Assembly: GCA_914767715.1 (NCBI GenBank)
Contig: OU612065.1
Location: 26,412,001 to 26,476,000, forward strand
Direction of reading: 5' to 3'
DNA from: Membranipora membranacea
Lineage: Eukaryota; Bryozoa; Gymnolaemata; Cheilostomatida; Membraniporidae
DNA length: 64,000 nucleotides
The number at the start of each line of letters is the position of its first letter. Within the stretch, counting starts at the first letter, position 1. The position numbers were made by a program, and so were the translations under genes. This document shows positions 54,201 to 64,000 of this stretch, piece after piece. The notes beneath the pieces were generated by a model, which searched no databases, had not been told where the DNA came from, and worked only from the letters and a program-made list of their open reading frames with translations.

Positions 54201-56700
54201 CAGAGTAAGGATAATTTGAACTAGCATGTGGTAGCCATTAAATAAAATTCATCAATGCATTAACAAGAAATATGATGGTGACTATTCAAAAATACCAGCA
54301 GGGTCATGGAAATGAGTTTCAGGCAACAAGCCATCCTAGAATAAAAAAAGGCAATTCCTATTAATGTTGTAATCTGTTAATTCCAAGAAACCATTTGATA
54401 TAAGAAGACCTACAAAACCATCATATCATACAAAAATAGCAGTGTCAATCAATTAATCTAACATCTATTATTTTGAAATGATTTTTTAGAGACACAGGGG
54501 GATAACATGTTTCATTATCGAGAAGGATAATCCTGGTCTATCACTGGGTAAGAAAGAAGATAAACTTGGTATCAGAGCTTCCAGTACTTGTCCAGTACAT
54601 CTGGAGGATTGTAGGGTAAGTTTGTGTTATGCTGGTCAATAATTTTCATGATAAGATATTCACGTAGTGTCTTCCGAAGTAAGGCTGGTTCATTTGTAAG
54701 TGATATACTTGGAAAATTATTTGTAGAATGGGAATCAGAATGTAATGCATTGCAAACAAAAAGCATTGTTTGTTCTAAATCTTACCATTGCACCTGAAAG
54801 TGTCCCCGCCTCTAATATCCATAGTTATACTTAAAACGAGCTGTAGAAAAGCTGTACCAAAAAAGAAGCATTGGTATTAACACTTCATAACAGACAAACA
54901 AATTTTGCCATTTGTACACCTTAACCCAACACCTGCTAACCTTCCCATATTCATGTTTCTGTGACACTTGTGGGGTTCCTCTGCTCTAATATTTTTCTCT
55001 CATCTTACTGCCAGGTACATTCCAGTGACGTGTTGGGAGAACCCGGTAAAGGATACAAGTACAGTATCGAGACTCTGAATGAGGGAAGGATTGCTATAGC
55101 TGCTCAGATGCTGGGTCTGGCTCAGGGATGCTTTGACAAGACACTGGCTTACATCAAAGAAAGGAAACAGTTTGGACAGTCTGTTTATGAATTCCAGGTA
55201 AGAAAAATATGCAACAAGCTGTTTCATATGTATACGTTTCTTGACTGAATATTCCCCTTTGGTCACACTTCACACTAGCCTGTCTTGACTTGACAAGCAA
55301 GCTTTGTCTACGGAGCAACCAGCAAAGCTTGACAAGACAGTGTATATTTACACTATGATATCATATTTATGGCCAGCTTGTAGTTTATTATTGAAAAGGT
55401 GAGTATTATTGTGCTCAAACGGATCTATTAGTAATTATAACTAAAAATAAATGCATAAAAATGTCTAATTATAATAATAATTTAAGTGCCCATTATGAAG
55501 CCCTTTTCATGGGGTCATAATGTTCTTTCACATACAAGGCATGACCTGCTACAAGTTTTGTAATTTTGGCCGAACAGTCTTTTCCAATGAGTTGGTTTTT
55601 AAAAAATGTATATGAATGGTATCTTCATTTTCCACATGGCCTTATTTTTCTGGTTTCATTGCTTGGTGTCAATAAAGTACGGATACATATAGATAATATA
55701 TATAACATTATACACTCTATATGTTATAGTCGATGCAGCACCAGGTTGCTCATATAGCCACACAGATAGACGCTACCAGGCTGATGGTGTATAACTCTGC
55801 TAGAATGAAAGATGCCAATCAAATTGTAGTCAAGGAGGCTGCCATGGCCAAATACTTCGCTGGCGAGGTCAGTGTACTGTATTATTGTTTTCTTACTAAG
55901 TGGTCCTGAATACTCAGCTTCACATGTAGTGATTATAAAGGGTATTTACAGCAAAATAATCCCGTCCTATGCAAACAAACCCTCTATAAAAATAAGATTA
56001 TAATAACGAGCTGCGTGTGCTGGATGTGTTTTTAGCAGCAAGTCTGGTTTCTTGACGGTATGTGCATATACTGAATGTGTTGATAACAGGGAGTAGTGTC
56101 TCACAACTGTTCATATTCGTCTCATGTTTTAGGTCGCTACACTGACCACATCTAAGTGTGTGGAATGGATGGGAGGTGTCGGCTTCACTAAGAATTACCC
56201 AATAGAAAAATACTACAGAGACTGTAAAATCGGTGAGTCAAGTTTCCATAGTCGTCATCAATTATCCAAAGTTCAGTTCAGTTGGTATCAAGAGGCAATG
56301 CTTCCAAATCAGCCTTGATTTATGGTGTTCAATCACTACATAACCTTCATTTGTTTTCATTCATAAACTGTGATTTTGAGGGGCAACAACTCCACTGCCT
56401 CTGTGTAAGTTGTTCTACTGCAATCATCACTCACATGAATTAAAGGGATTGTCAAATAATAGGAAATTTAAGACAGGAAGTGTGGGAGTTTGTTCTAAAC
56501 TCGCTGGTTAAGAGCAGCAGTAGCCTGGGAACCTTGGCTATGTCATCTCCGGCTGTGTTTTACCACATACAGTCCGTCAGGGTGCCAGTAATTTTCCTAC
56601 TTATATTTCTATCGATTAATATTAAAACTTCACATTTTCAGGATGCATTTATGAGGGAACGACAAACATTCAACTGAACACCATCGCCAAATACTTGTGA
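51276..56700 (+). CDS. ACADSB: Mitochondrial short/branched-chain acyl-CoA dehydrogenase
   Basis: FAD enzyme that oxidises 2-methylbutyryl-CoA and related acyl-CoAs in isoleucine breakdown, passing electrons to ETF. Exons: 51276-51308, 51851-51974, 52436-52536, 52820-53026, 53608-53790, 54490-54615, 55015-55197, 55730-55867, 56133-56232, 56642-56700; 1254 nt gives 417 residues with all phases in agreement. The Arg/Ser-rich N-terminus ([20 protein letters not shown]) is a mitochondrial presequence. Family signatures: [80 protein letters not shown]-like KCVEWMGGV, and the C-terminal [17 protein letters not shown], whose Glu is the expected catalytic base. The [10 protein letters not shown] and NTIAK details favour ACADSB over ACADS. 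Confidence 0.92.
55276..55344. mobile_element. Family B hairpin, diverged, TA-flanked
   Basis: TAGCCTGTCTTGAC...CAAGCAAGCTTTG and CAAAGCTTGACAAGACAGTG then TA are inverse arms around a short loop, related to the palindrome at 3764-3813. It lies in an ACADSB intron. Confidence 0.65.
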
Positions 56701-57343
56701 GTTAACTACCGCATACCCGGGACTGCCTCATACAGGTGAGGAGGTGGACGAATTTTAGACTCTGAATATTGATGCCAAAAAATAAATGATATTTTGCAAT
56801 ATACGTGATTTTAAATATATAAATCCGGTTATGTTTAATGATACTTTTGTGAGCAACCTGGTTGATGGGTCCTACTCAGTAACCAGAACAGTATCAAAAG
56901 AATGATAGATTTTCTGACAGAAATATTTTGACTTCTTTAACTTGAGCCTTTTTGCCTCATTTATACAGTTGTGATTACCTCAACTGCTCAGACATGTCCA
57001 ACAAGGTTACTGGTGATTTAATTTATTTTTGCCCTATATCTGGTCATCAGTAATCAGTGAGAAATAATAAATTTATAAAAAACAAATAAGAGAAATGATA
57101 CTGTATTGTGACTAATATGATAAAATGTACTGCTCGATACACTGTTAAGATAGTTGTGGAACTCTGTTGTTCATAACCTGCAACCTTATTGGTTCACATG
57201 GCTGGTATTCCAAGTATGTTGATCTACCTATAGTTGTAGGTATTATCCTCCATCTATTGCTATCTCGGACCTTAATGTATGATGTCTTTAGAAATCACAA
57301 TCACTAACAGATAGACTTTCATCAGGGTATCCAAATGCAAGAA
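56701..57343. other. Convergent intergenic region
   Basis: Holds the 3' ends of ACADSB and of the minus-strand gene at 57344-61621. AATAAA on the plus strand is at 56781-56786, 81 nt after the ACADSB stop. No other gene seen. Confidence 0.5.
56781..56786 (+). terminator. Poly(A) signal of ACADSB
   Basis: Canonical AATAAA 81 nt after the ACADSB stop codon. Confidence 0.6.
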
Positions 57344-60300
57344 TCACACTATGTACATATTATTGCGACTGGTCATACGCGAGTTCGAGGAATTGCAGAT
57401 TTTGTTTAATCTGCTGACGATATCATTTTCCTTACTCATTAGTTTTCTGGCCATCTCGCCCTGCAAAGATAGATGTTAGTATTCAGTATAGTATATAATA
57501 TAATATTCTGTAATTAGAGGAAACATGCATAATATTTGCCATTACAAGATGCCGTTGTTGGTATTGACAAAAATCACATTTCACATGTCATAACTGGTCA
57601 AGACAATTCATTTGAAAGTGGAAAGATAGCTAAAATTCGCTACAAGGGGTCATGTAAGATATGGCTTCGAGTCCTACTGTAGGAGCTTAAATAATGCATT
57701 GTTCTAGTCCCCAGTACCATTGGATGTAGCTTTCTATTTTGTAATATAAAATAAACAAATGATTGCGTATAAGTAACTGTCTAGAATGACAAATATGGAA
57801 TTAAATCACACTAAATGTGACCTTACTTGTAGATTTTTCATTTCCTCTTTTACGGTAAGGTTTACAACAAACTGTATCTCTTCCCACGTCAACTGCTCCA
57901 GCAATGAAAGCTCCTTGTGGTTCCCATCCTCAAGAGATTGTGTCTCATCATTTTCCTCCTCCTGCAACATCGTAAAGAATAGACTTAAATTCTTTATGGT
58001 CTTCCCCTGCTTGTTAAAGTTTTGTCAATTGTGTTGAGGACATTGATATGTATTTATGGATCAGTGGTTAAATATATTATAGCATGGCTATTTGTCAGGA
58101 TCTAAATAAAGGTAGTAATCTGGCAGCTTTTACGTTATGCATTGATTGACGCCCCAGTAACAACCTTCTAAAACTATATAAGATTCTGAACTGGTGGACC
58201 AGTCAGTGATGAGAAATGCGGTCCAGCAACCATGCAAAAATAAATTATTCAGGGTCGATATGTACCCCTCATCCATTAATATATATCACTGGTTGAGGAT
58301 GTCGGTGATGAATTACTAGCGTTACTACTAACTTTTGGTCACAGGTCTACGAGAACAACCGCATTTGAACAAAATCCTCGCGTCACTGAATAATTTTAGG
58401 TTGCCATGTCTTTATTGATTGAATGATGCATCAGAAACGTATAGGTTTTACACTCTGCTTTCTTCTTAATCTCTCACCTCCAATTGAGAAGGCGTTTTTG
58501 GCAGCATAAGGTCATATATTGACTGAGGTAGCGCCTCATCAAGTGGTCCAATGAAAGCAAACTCATCTGAATGTGCAGTTGGTACCTCCACTGTAATATC
58601 ATGTCTCGTAACCTCGCATGTCTGCTGATGTTTGAACATGTACACGTACAGTTTGTGGTGCTGAAAGAAACTGAAAATACAACCAATCTATTCAGAAGCG
58701 TCAGATTTTTACCATCAGCATTGCTCACATTGTGTACGATTTACAAAAACAAACATCGAAGTCTTCCAAACAACAATTACACATTGAAACTAATAGTTAC
58801 CTCCCCTGTAATAAGGCTACAAAATAATATTTTATAAAATAATGTTTCTGGTTAGACAGCTACGTTGACATTATAAAAGTTGCCAGCCGCTTGAATGTCT
58901 CTGTAACATATAGGATCCAACCCGAAACGTTAAAGGATAAATTTGATGTTCGACCGCATAACACACACGTTTGAGTGAAGTAACTGCTGATGCGATTTAG
59001 TTGGCTGCGACTGAACTTTGGCTGCCTATGTGTTATAACCGATGCTACAAATATGCTCAGCTCCCTGATACAGTCAACAAGGTTTGAGTTCTGCACAGCA
59101 GATGGGCTTTTCTCCTGATACTCTGTGAAAAGATTCAATAAGTATTTTGTGTGTCAAACCCTAGAATAGGGCAGGAGGAAAATTTCTCTCTTTTGCACAG
59201 GCTTGAAATGGTGAAATTTGGCAAACTAACATTTACTAACCCTCTCTATTATATAGTATAAGCGCCCTCCTTACCTTTATAGCGAAATTGGTCCTTGCCT
59301 AATTTAGCGCTAGCTAATTTTTACTCCTAGGGGATTTGTAAATATAAAAGATTCTAACTGAAATATGTTGACTGCCTTTTTATAGCAGATTCCCTACTGA
59401 TAATGCTGATGCAATATAAAATTTGGCTTTTAATCCGAGTAAATAGGCTTCTGCGTCAAGTTTGTCGATTTCTCAATGCAATCATGGCGATTGGGGTGAA
59501 GATGATGTTGGGAGCTATGCTATAAGGAAAATGATAAGGGCCTCGACTATAAAAATAATTGCCATTTGTAAATTACGTAATGTTTGCAGCAGCATTTCAT
59601 ATCCAATTTTTGCTAAGTCAAGCGCCTGCAGATAGTTGAACCTTTGCTCTTTGGCCCACCATAAATTGCCAAAATGAAAGTCTACGAGAGCGGCATCTTT
59701 GAGATTATAGTGATCCCCTTGTATGCCAAGTTTCTCTGATAGACTTCTGCAATAGAAGATTAAATTGGATAGTCAGATCCCAGGCTGAGGTAGACCTAGT
59801 TTAGTATCAGATCAAGTTGGACACAATTTGCCTGCATTCTGGTCCTTCCCATTTTTATGGTGAACCAAAACTCTAAATGCAGGCAAGTATGAACCTACAT
59901 GAACTAGTTTGATGTGCCATTCTATTATCAGCCACAGGCTGATGATGGTTGGCAATGGACTGCAACTAACAACGACTAGCAATTTAACAAGACTAAACCA
60001 GGGCTAGTGTGATTTACATTCTATTAAATCGCACACATATTAGCAATTTATAGGATTATTTGAAGTGTCGACTGGTTCAAGCAGCAAATTGTGGTATACC
60101 CTATAGGAGTTTAGTTTTCGCGGCATTTAGGATTCGCTTTTCGTGTTGTTGCCTAGGTTGCGAAATTTAGTGTATCTTAAATTAAACTCACTCACCATAG
60201 TTTCATAAACAATGTACAATTATACAGGAATACACCTGACAAAATATGCAAGCTAGCGTGGTGTAGTGGTCTATGTGTCTGCCGATGGTGATTTATGCCC

Positions 60301-61621
60301 TGGGTTTGAATCCCAGCTTGGAAATTTTTTTTTAATTTTCACTAGTAAGCCTACTAGCGAAATTTAATACTAGTGAAATTTAGTACCAGGTCCAGATAGT
60401 CCGAAATTAAACTCTAGCTAAATTAAACTCCTATAGGGTAAATGGACTTGGCAATTAGTGGGTTCAAATTACTGTTGAAAACAAACATAAACAGTAAACG
60501 GCAACTGAAAACAGTACCTATGATACAGTACTTATTTGAGGTATTGATGATCATTTTTTAAGTTTAAGCTTAATTTAATCTGAATTAAGGATCTTACCTT
60601 TCTAGTTGATCAGGATCTGTTATTTTGTACAACGCTTTTACCTGATCCGGTGTCAGGAACTCATTCTATCAAAAAAAAGATATCTCATAAGCCCAATGTT
60701 TTGGATATTCTGTTGTGTGTATACTGTTGTGGAAAAAAAATAAGAGATTGGGCTGGCCCTAAAGCGGTGCCCTAAATCCTCATACTAAGGATGTGATGCA
60801 TACTAGAAAAAAAAAAGACTGCAACAAGTATGGGGTCATAAATGATATCCTAAAGTGTGCAGCTAGCTAAAACTGAAACAGGCACTTGTAAGCCGTGGCA
60901 GTGAAGCATACCTGACAAGTCTCCCTTTTTGGAAGGGAGCCTCCCAGTTTTTAGGGGTATTTTCCACCTCCTCCCTATCTCCCTTTCTCCAGCTTCCTTC
61001 ACCCAGAAGACTTTTTAAGCTATTTTCCTACACCCACAGTACATATACCTAGATATAATTGCCTATTAACATACTATCTCTCCTCATTCGGATAAAGTGC
61101 AACAATATAATTTGTAAAATTAGGCATTTCATAATATGAACGCTCTAGTTTTGGCTTAAAATAAATGACATCTAGGGCCAAATTACACCTTCACTGCGGG
61201 ACGCGCAGAGTGGTTCTCCGGGACGAGAGTTTGTACGCGGAGACCTCCTGATTTTTGGGTCTACCAACTTGTCATGTATGCAGTGAAGCCTTGATAATAG
61301 CTTTCAGGCCAAGAAGGAACTATGGTGTTTAGGGCTACCATGATATTCAATAAGTGCTCACAACAGATGGAATGAGACACAGCAACCCTGGTTTTACAAG
61401 TTTAACAAGTTTTCTGAAGTAGGAGGGAAGACTAACATCCCTGACCCCTTACCTTCCTACAGCTACAAAACTTGTCAAACGAGACTAAACACATACTCAG
61501 CACTTACCTCACTGAAGCCAAACTGAAAGTGCTTTGACCTGACCAATGCCAGGTCTTTTTCCTCGATCCCCGGTACGGCAAATTTGCGAATTGCTCTTTG
61601 GTTTGACCTCATTTTCATCAT
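57344..61621 (-). CDS. Seven-exon gene, possible cilia-associated (CABCOCO1-like) protein
   Basis: Exons in order: 61621-61508, 60665-60598, 59746-59577, 59122-58969, 58670-58478, 57961-57827, 57460-57344; 951 nt gives 316 residues, all GT-AG and in phase. The start MMKMRSNQRAIRKF follows an in-frame upstream stop. Distinct parts: FLTPDQVKALYKITDPDQLE; a WWAKEQRFN-containing helical block; LSIFVASVITHR; a beta-rich stretch around HHKLYVYMF and ITVEVP; FIGPLDEALP; and an acidic, probably coiled-coil C-terminal third. The order (N-terminal helical block with WAKEQ, then K-L-Y-x-Y, then PLDEA) reminds me of CABCOCO1 (C10orf107), a ciliary coiled-coil protein, but this is from memory and unverified. 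No signal peptide or membrane segment. Confidence 0.7.
59796..59914. mobile_element. Family A element, copy 5
   Basis: The left end CAGATCAAGTTGGACACAAT then TTGCCTGCATTC, and right end AAATGCAGGCAAG, are inverse. The flanks CTAGTTTAGT (59796-59805) and CTAGTTTGAT (59905-59914) are a slightly diverged 10-bp target duplication. Intronic in the 57344-61621 gene. Confidence 0.7.
60097..60440. mobile_element. Mariner-type MITE, TA-flanked, with a tRNA-like insert
   Basis: The termini CCCTATAGGAGTTTAGTTTT (60099 onward) and its near inverse ...AATTAAACTCCTATAGGG (ending 60438) are flanked by TA on both sides (60097-60098 and 60439-60440), typical of Tc1/mariner MITEs. The interior repeats blocks like GCGAAATTTA and ACTAGTGAAATTTAG. 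Related motifs (TAGCGCTAGCTAATTTTTAC, CTCCTAGGGG) near 59308-59333 suggest a second, degraded copy. A tRNA-like segment sits inside at 60250-60320. Intronic. Confidence 0.75.
60250..60320 (+). repeat. tRNA-like sequence / SINE head
   Basis: Contains an A-box-like GTGGTGTAGTGGTCTATG and a B box with a perfect T-arm stem, CTGGGTTTGAATCCCAG. The 5' and 3' acceptor strands do not pair, and it is followed by a run of T, so it is more likely a tRNA-derived SINE head or tRNA pseudogene than a working tRNA. Confidence 0.5.
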
Positions 61622-62142
61622 TTTTAGCTTTGATAAGATTAGTTTTATTACCACTTTTGACTGCCTTCACGTGGATGCAGAGTCTCAACAATGGTTTATG
61701 ATAAATGACTGTTGAAGAATTCCATCTCGTAATGCAGTTTCAAGTATGCTTTGCTATTAGGTATGATAATAAGTATTTGCAAATTTGTCAGCTATAACTC
61801 ATAAATTTGAGTTGCAGATCCTGTATGAGCACAAGATATAATATATTTGGCGGTACCGATCTGATAGCAAGACTAATAGAAACAATTGTCAAAGAGTTGT
61901 TTACACCCAATTATTGTGAAGATAACTCCGTATGGACACCCTCTCTGTTTACCTGGCTCACGCGGAAGGATGTCCCACCCTCCCTGTTTTCATATTCCCA
62001 ACATAATATTGTAGCTTTTTATTCAATTTCAGGTAGCCCCTGGCATCAGAGGGCTTCAAAGAATTGTCATTTGACGTTTTATTTGCGTAAAATTAACAGA
62101 CTTATAGGTTATCGGGTCAACGTCATCTGTGGAACAGTCAAT
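61622..62142. other. Intergenic between two minus-strand genes
   Basis: Upstream region of the 57344-61621 gene and 3' flank of the mucin-like gene, whose AATAAA signal is at 62078-62083. No further gene supported. Confidence 0.4.
62078..62083 (-). terminator. Poly(A) signal of the mucin-like gene
   Basis: TTTATT on the plus strand, AATAAA on the minus strand, about 60 nt after the stop codon at 62143-62145. Confidence 0.6.
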
Positions 62143-63975
62143 TTATAGGAGTATGGCCATTGACGCTGCAAGAATAATCATCCATAAAGTAATCAGTGGC
62201 ACTGAAGCACTGTTGTAATAGTCCGTCTTGTAGAATGAATAGCTCAATATCTTAGAAGCTTTCCTGAAGAAGTTATAAGTTATGGTCAGGATATCACCAT
62301 CTTTCATCTGTAAAACAATCAATCTATCAATCAATATGTTCCAACAACTTCATGCTTACTGTGTTTTGGACAGATTGAAAAGCCAGGACTGCAAAGAATT
62401 ATTTTTTGTGTTTTTGAATTATTAGTTGAGACTCAATTGCCTCCGTGAAATATAAACAATGGGAAGACAACCAAAAATCGTCAACATTGCTAAAAACATC
62501 CAAAAAACGTCCTAGTATAAACTGACCTTAAAAACTAGGTCAAGTCAACATCATCAAGTTATGAAAGGTTTAATTTTTTAATGGACAAGCGCACCTAAAT
62601 AAACTGACTTTAATGTTAAACAATTCCGTACATACGTTAATATCATTAGTATATGGCGGCATCACTCCCATGTCTTTCGTTCTTTTCTTGTTCATCATCC
62701 CCGTTGTTGTGATTATGGTGGGTTTAATGGTCTGGTTAGTATTTTTGTCCAAGTCATGAGCAGTTACCAGAGTGGTATCACTTGTATTAGTTTCCAAAAC
62801 CCTGACTCTGTCATTCTCTGGTGACCTCCCTTCTATAAAATTAACATAATGAGCTCTCATCATTTCTCCCAAAGAACTGCACAGAAACTTTATTCTCTAA
62901 ATGTTGCTTCAAATGAAAATAAACTCGTTTAACGGACTGTGATTATTATTCAGAACCAAATGTTTTTTTATATAATACTTACTCTCCCGCATGTTTCCTG
63001 TTTGCCTGTTGTTGGATACGTTGCTGTTATTCTGTGAGGTAGTATTTGTAGCTGCAATCACAGTATTAATTGAATATGAACCATGCGTTGCGGTTATTTT
63101 TGTTGGTGTTACTCGAGCTGTGGTATTTTGACTGAATGGGGTTCTCAGAGGTTTAGATTTGATTTTTGCTGTTGTGGATGTAGGAGCTGTTGATTTGGTA
63201 AATGCGACAATCTGGCTTAGTGGGGCGCTCAGGGGTTTTGTTGTTGTCATTGTGGCTGTTGGTGCTACTGTATTAGTGACATTTTGACTGTGTGGGGTGT
63301 GCAGGGGTCTTGTTGTGGTAGGATTTCTTATGGACAATTTTGTTGTGGCCGGTGTTTTTTTGGTTGGTCGTGTTGTGGTCGGTCTTGTTGTGGTCAGTGT
63401 TGTTGAGGTCGGTCTTGTTGAGGTCGGTGTTGTTGAGGTCGGTGTTGTTGTGGTTGGTTTTGCTGTGGCTGATTTTCTTGTGGTTGGTCTTGTTGTGGTC
63501 GGTTTTGTTGTGGTCGGCCTTGTTGTGGTCAGGTTCGTTGTGGTCGGCCTTGTTGAGGTCAGTTTTGTTGTGGTCGGCCTTGTTGTGGTCGGGTTCGTTG
63601 TGGTCGGCCTTGTTGAGGTCAGTTTTGTTGTGGTTGGTCTTGTTGTGGTCAGTTTTGCTGTGGCTGATTTTCTTGTGGTTGGTCTTGTTGTGGTCAGTTT
63701 TGTTGTGGTCGGCCTTGTTGTGATCGGTTTTGCTGTGGTTGGTTTTGTTGTGGTTGGTCTTGTTGTGGTCAGTCTTGTTGTGGGCGATTTTGTTGTCGTC
63801 GGTCTTGTTGTCACAGGTCTTGCTGTCGCCGGTCTTTTTGTCGCCGGTTTTGTTGTCGTCGATGTTGTTGTTGTGGTAGGTCTTGTTGTTGGTGATGTTG
63901 TTGTCGTTGGTGTTGTTGTCGTCAGTGTTGTTGTCGTCGGTGTTGTTGTCATCGGTCCTGTCGTTGGTGATCTTG
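62143..63975 (-). CDS. Mucin-like Thr/Pro-repeat surface protein, C-terminal part only
   Basis: Exons in order: about 63975 to 62983, 62832-62636 and 62307-62143; phases agree at both junctions. The 5' part lies beyond the window, and the 63975 border (a weak acceptor) is uncertain. The first exon encodes about 200 residues of Thr-rich repeats (TTTRPTTTKP, TTTRPTTTKLT and variants), then Ser/Asn-rich sequence with N-glycosylation sites. This build is typical of heavily O-glycosylated mucin domains. The last exon ends in a hydrophobic stretch (VPLITLWMIILAASMAILL) running to the stop after NSAS, which looks like a GPI-attachment signal or a terminal membrane anchor. I infer a cell-surface mucin; the family is not recognised. 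Confidence 0.7.
63340..63960 (-). repeat. Coding minisatellite of the mucin domain
   Basis: Imperfect units of about 18-24 bp, GTTGTGGTCGGTCTT and variants on the plus strand, encode the Thr/Pro repeats. Higher-order repeats are visible: a longer block around 63470-63560 recurs near 63650-63720. Such arrays commonly vary in copy number. Confidence 0.85.
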
Positions 63976-64000
63976 CTGTTGTTTTAAGTGATGTTACTAT

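Noticed and set aside
60250-60320. A functional tRNA gene.
   Set aside because: The T arm is good but the acceptor strands do not pair and no standard anticodon arm can be drawn; the context is a transposable element.
63340-63723. Plus-strand frame of repeated WSVLLWSVLL-like sequence.
   Set aside because: It is the antisense of the Thr/Pro coding repeats; the minus-strand gene has introns, a stop and a poly(A) signal that support it.

Overview
This is an animal (invertebrate bilaterian) nuclear genome window. The DNA is AT-rich, genes are split by many short-to-medium GT-AG introns, and several short hairpin-type and tRNA-derived repeats are present. I can call bilaterian from the striated-muscle-type myosin II gene with duplicated alternative exons and from cilia genes. 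Nothing in the sequence fixes the phylum; a lophotrochozoan or ambulacrarian is an inference.

Layout. 1-9.2 kb: a convergent pair of two-exon genes for small cysteine-rich secreted proteins (2656-3487 on +, 5656-6445 on -), a decayed extra copy of the second one (about 4140-4620), and several inverted-repeat elements. 9.3-25.2 kb, minus strand: one gene of at least 29 coding exons for a helical, probably alpha-solenoid protein of more than 1150 residues. I reconstructed its exons by hand and the frame closes through all 28 junctions to a stop; its N-terminus was not found. 25.7-47.65 kb, plus strand: a complete muscle myosin heavy chain gene of about 1970-1990 residues. It has four pairs of mutually exclusive exons (P-loop/loop 1, post-switch-I, actin-binding/pre-SH region, rod) and four alternative tail exons. 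47.9-50.9 kb, minus strand: a complete four-exon IFT20 gene, with an intronless 142-codon reading frame on the opposite strand inside its first intron. 51.3-56.7 kb, plus strand: a complete ten-exon mitochondrial short/branched-chain acyl-CoA dehydrogenase (ACADSB) gene, head-to-head with IFT20. 57.3-61.6 kb, minus strand: a seven-exon gene for a 316-residue protein, possibly a cilia-associated protein of the CABCOCO1 type. 62.1-64 kb, minus strand: the 3' end of a Thr/Pro-repeat mucin-like surface protein.

The genes do not form a pathway. IFT20 (and perhaps the 57-61 kb gene) relates to cilia, the myosin to muscle, and ACADSB to mitochondrial isoleucine/branched-chain breakdown. Two head-to-head pairs (solenoid gene/myosin and IFT20/ACADSB) have short shared upstream regions.

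The most unusual material is non-genic. A short inverted-repeat element family has 9-10 bp target duplications; one copy sits exactly on a splice donor and its duplication supplies that donor. Tiny (30-62 bp) hairpins are flanked by 7-8 bp direct repeats, TA-flanked palindromes recur, and there are two long fold-back structures. All exon structures are hand-derived from frame and splice-site logic; no alignment or database search was possible.
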